From CAYXRS01 sp964636485 (GTDB lineage Bacteria; Gemmatimonadota; Gemmatimonadetes; Gemmatimonadales; Gemmatimonadaceae), in contig CAZWSO010000041.1 in NCBI GenBank assembly GCA_964636485.1, positions 1 through 17,798 of the forward strand: a stretch of DNA of 17,798 nt. The letters run 5' to 3'. Below are positions 17,493 to 17,798 of the stretch, one piece after another. The notes beneath the pieces were generated by a model, which was given only the letters and a program-made list of their open reading frames with translations, did not search any database and had not been told where the DNA came from. Positions within the stretch are counted from its first letter, which is position 1; the number at the start of each line of letters is the position of its first letter. The translations under genes and the position numbers were made by a program.

Positions 17493-17498
17493 TCCTCT
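17493..17498 (-). promoter_or_regulatory. Ribosome-binding site of the adaptor
   Basis: AGAGGA on the minus strand, five bases before the ATG at 17487. It is among the clearest Shine-Dalgarno sequences in the window and fixes the adaptor start over the out-of-phase ATG at 17491-17489. Confidence 0.75.
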
Positions 17499-17519
17499 TT
17501 CAGGACACCGCACGCCTAG

Positions 17520-17534
17520 GGAAGGACCGTTCCA
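17520..17534 (-). promoter_or_regulatory. Candidate sigma-54 (-24/-12) promoter of the exporter operon
   Basis: Minus-strand sequence TGGAACGGTCCTTCC compared with the sigma-54 consensus TGGCACG-N4-TTGC. Nine of eleven specified bases match, including the -25/-24 GG pair and the exact spacing to the -12 element. The mismatches are A for C at -23 and C for G at -13; the latter is normally well conserved, so this is a fair rather than perfect site. Transcription would start near 17508, leaving a 21-nt leader that contains the AGAGGA ribosome-binding site. The presence of a sigma-54 activator gene in the same operon raises its likelihood. Confidence 0.5.
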
Positions 17535-17597
17535 CTCCGCCGGTTCAGTCTAAGCGTTGTCAGAGGAACGAGTTGTGAGCGACAGCGGAGTACCCGT

Positions 17598-17632
17598 CCG
17601 CCGCCCGGAGTGCATCGATTCCGGGACGGCGG
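17598..17632. repeat. Strong inverted repeat (hairpin) in the regulatory gap
   Basis: Left arm CCGCCGCCCGGA (17598-17609) pairs with 17620-17632 over twelve base pairs, with one bulged A at 17626 and a ten-base loop. It lies 68-102 bp past the stop of the upstream gene. No T-tract follows on either strand, so it is not a textbook intrinsic terminator, but it could end or protect the upstream transcript, or be part of a protein-binding region, since it directly abuts the palindrome at 17633-17648. Confidence 0.6.
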
Positions 17633-17648
17633 TGTTCGGATCCGGACA
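17633..17648. promoter_or_regulatory. Candidate enhancer: TGT-N10-ACA palindrome
   Basis: TGTTCGGATCCGGACA is a 16-bp palindrome with 14 symmetrical positions and the core CGGATCCG. Its centre lies about 132 bp upstream of the predicted sigma-54 start, within the usual range for activator sites. TGT-N10-ACA is the known form of NifA upstream activator sites, and other NtrC-family Fis-type domains also bind dyads of this size. It is the best candidate site for the operon's own regulator. Binding is inferred. Confidence 0.42.
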
Positions 17649-17699
17649 GCGCGACGGCGAAGCTCACATACTCAGAACGGGGCGGGCGCGCAGCCGGAT

Positions 17700-17798
17700 T
17701 CAGCCCAGGGCGGAGATCCCGTTCAGGCCGGCGGCGATCCGGTCCAGCTCGTCGCGTATGGCGACTGGCGTCCCGTCATCCGCGAGGTCGCCGACAAG
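17700..17798 (-). CDS. C-terminal fragment of an unidentified upstream protein
   Basis: An open frame enters from the right edge and encodes 32 residues ending in GLNGISALG with a TGA at 17702-17700. Twenty-eight of its 32 codons end in G or C, as in the real genes here, and the sequence looks like an amphipathic helix at a protein end (RDELDRIAAGLNGI). I do not recognise the family. Its strand is the same as the operon, but 212 bp of regulatory-looking sequence separate the two, so it is probably a different transcription unit. Confidence 0.6.
   Translation of the reverse strand, partial: LVGDLADDGTPVAIRDELDRIAAGLNGISALG

Noticed and set aside
17547..17552. Possible sigma-70 -10 box (TAGACT) upstream of the adaptor
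   Set aside because: Only four of six bases match and no -35 element is visible at 16-18 bp; the sigma-54 candidate is better supported.

Overview
The window is GC-rich bacterial DNA that reads almost entirely as one minus-strand gene block, transcribed from right to left. The family content suggests Gemmatimonadota or Acidobacteriota, with a slight lean to Gemmatimonadota. It holds a run of ~800-residue ABC permeases with duplicated MacB/FtsX halves (the ADOP family), a LolD/MacB-type ATPase pair, and an NtrC/NtrY-like two-component system. This is a family-level inference; there is no rRNA or marker gene in the window. A block of exactly 100 N shows that this is a draft scaffold.

Layout in transcription order: the last 32 codons of an unidentified upstream gene (17798-17700); a 212-bp regulatory gap (17699-17488); a membrane-fusion adaptor (17487-16243); ABC ATPase 1 (16213-15455); ABC ATPase 2 (15458-14775); five tandem ADOP-type permeases, here called A (14725-12311), B (12271-9977, interrupted by the N gap), C (9984-7564), D (7571-5154) and E (5161-2717); a sigma-54-dependent response regulator (2670-1318); and a membrane sensor histidine kinase (1321 to the left edge, lacking only its extreme C-terminus). 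No long intergenic stretch exists. The large plus-strand open frames are antisense shadows of these genes.

The genes look like a self-regulated exporter operon. The adaptor, two ATPases and permeases resemble a MacAB/Lol-type mechanotransmission exporter. Each permease is a fused pseudo-dimer, so one permease could sit on one ATPase heterodimer; five different permeases would then share one ATPase pair and one adaptor. No outer-membrane TolC-like gene is present. The histidine kinase has almost no extracytoplasmic loop, so it may read the state of the membrane or transporter rather than a periplasmic ligand. Its partner regulator carries a sigma-54 activator domain. The gap upstream of the adaptor contains a fair sigma-54 promoter match (17534-17520), a good ribosome-binding site, and, centred about 132 bp upstream of the predicted start, a TGT-N10-ACA palindrome next to a strong hairpin. 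This gives a plausible closed loop in which the last two genes control the first promoter. A second, leaderless extended -10 promoter may drive the regulator and kinase alone.

Gene junctions are very tight. Permeases B-E are joined by 8-bp overlaps (ATGANTGA), the ATPases by ATGA, and regulator-kinase by GTGA. The two gaps at the start of the permease array are each bridged by a tiny open frame that overlaps the upstream stop and the downstream start. The N gap falls where the conserved FtsX cytoplasmic loop should be; comparison with permeases C and D says about 230 bp, not 100, are missing.
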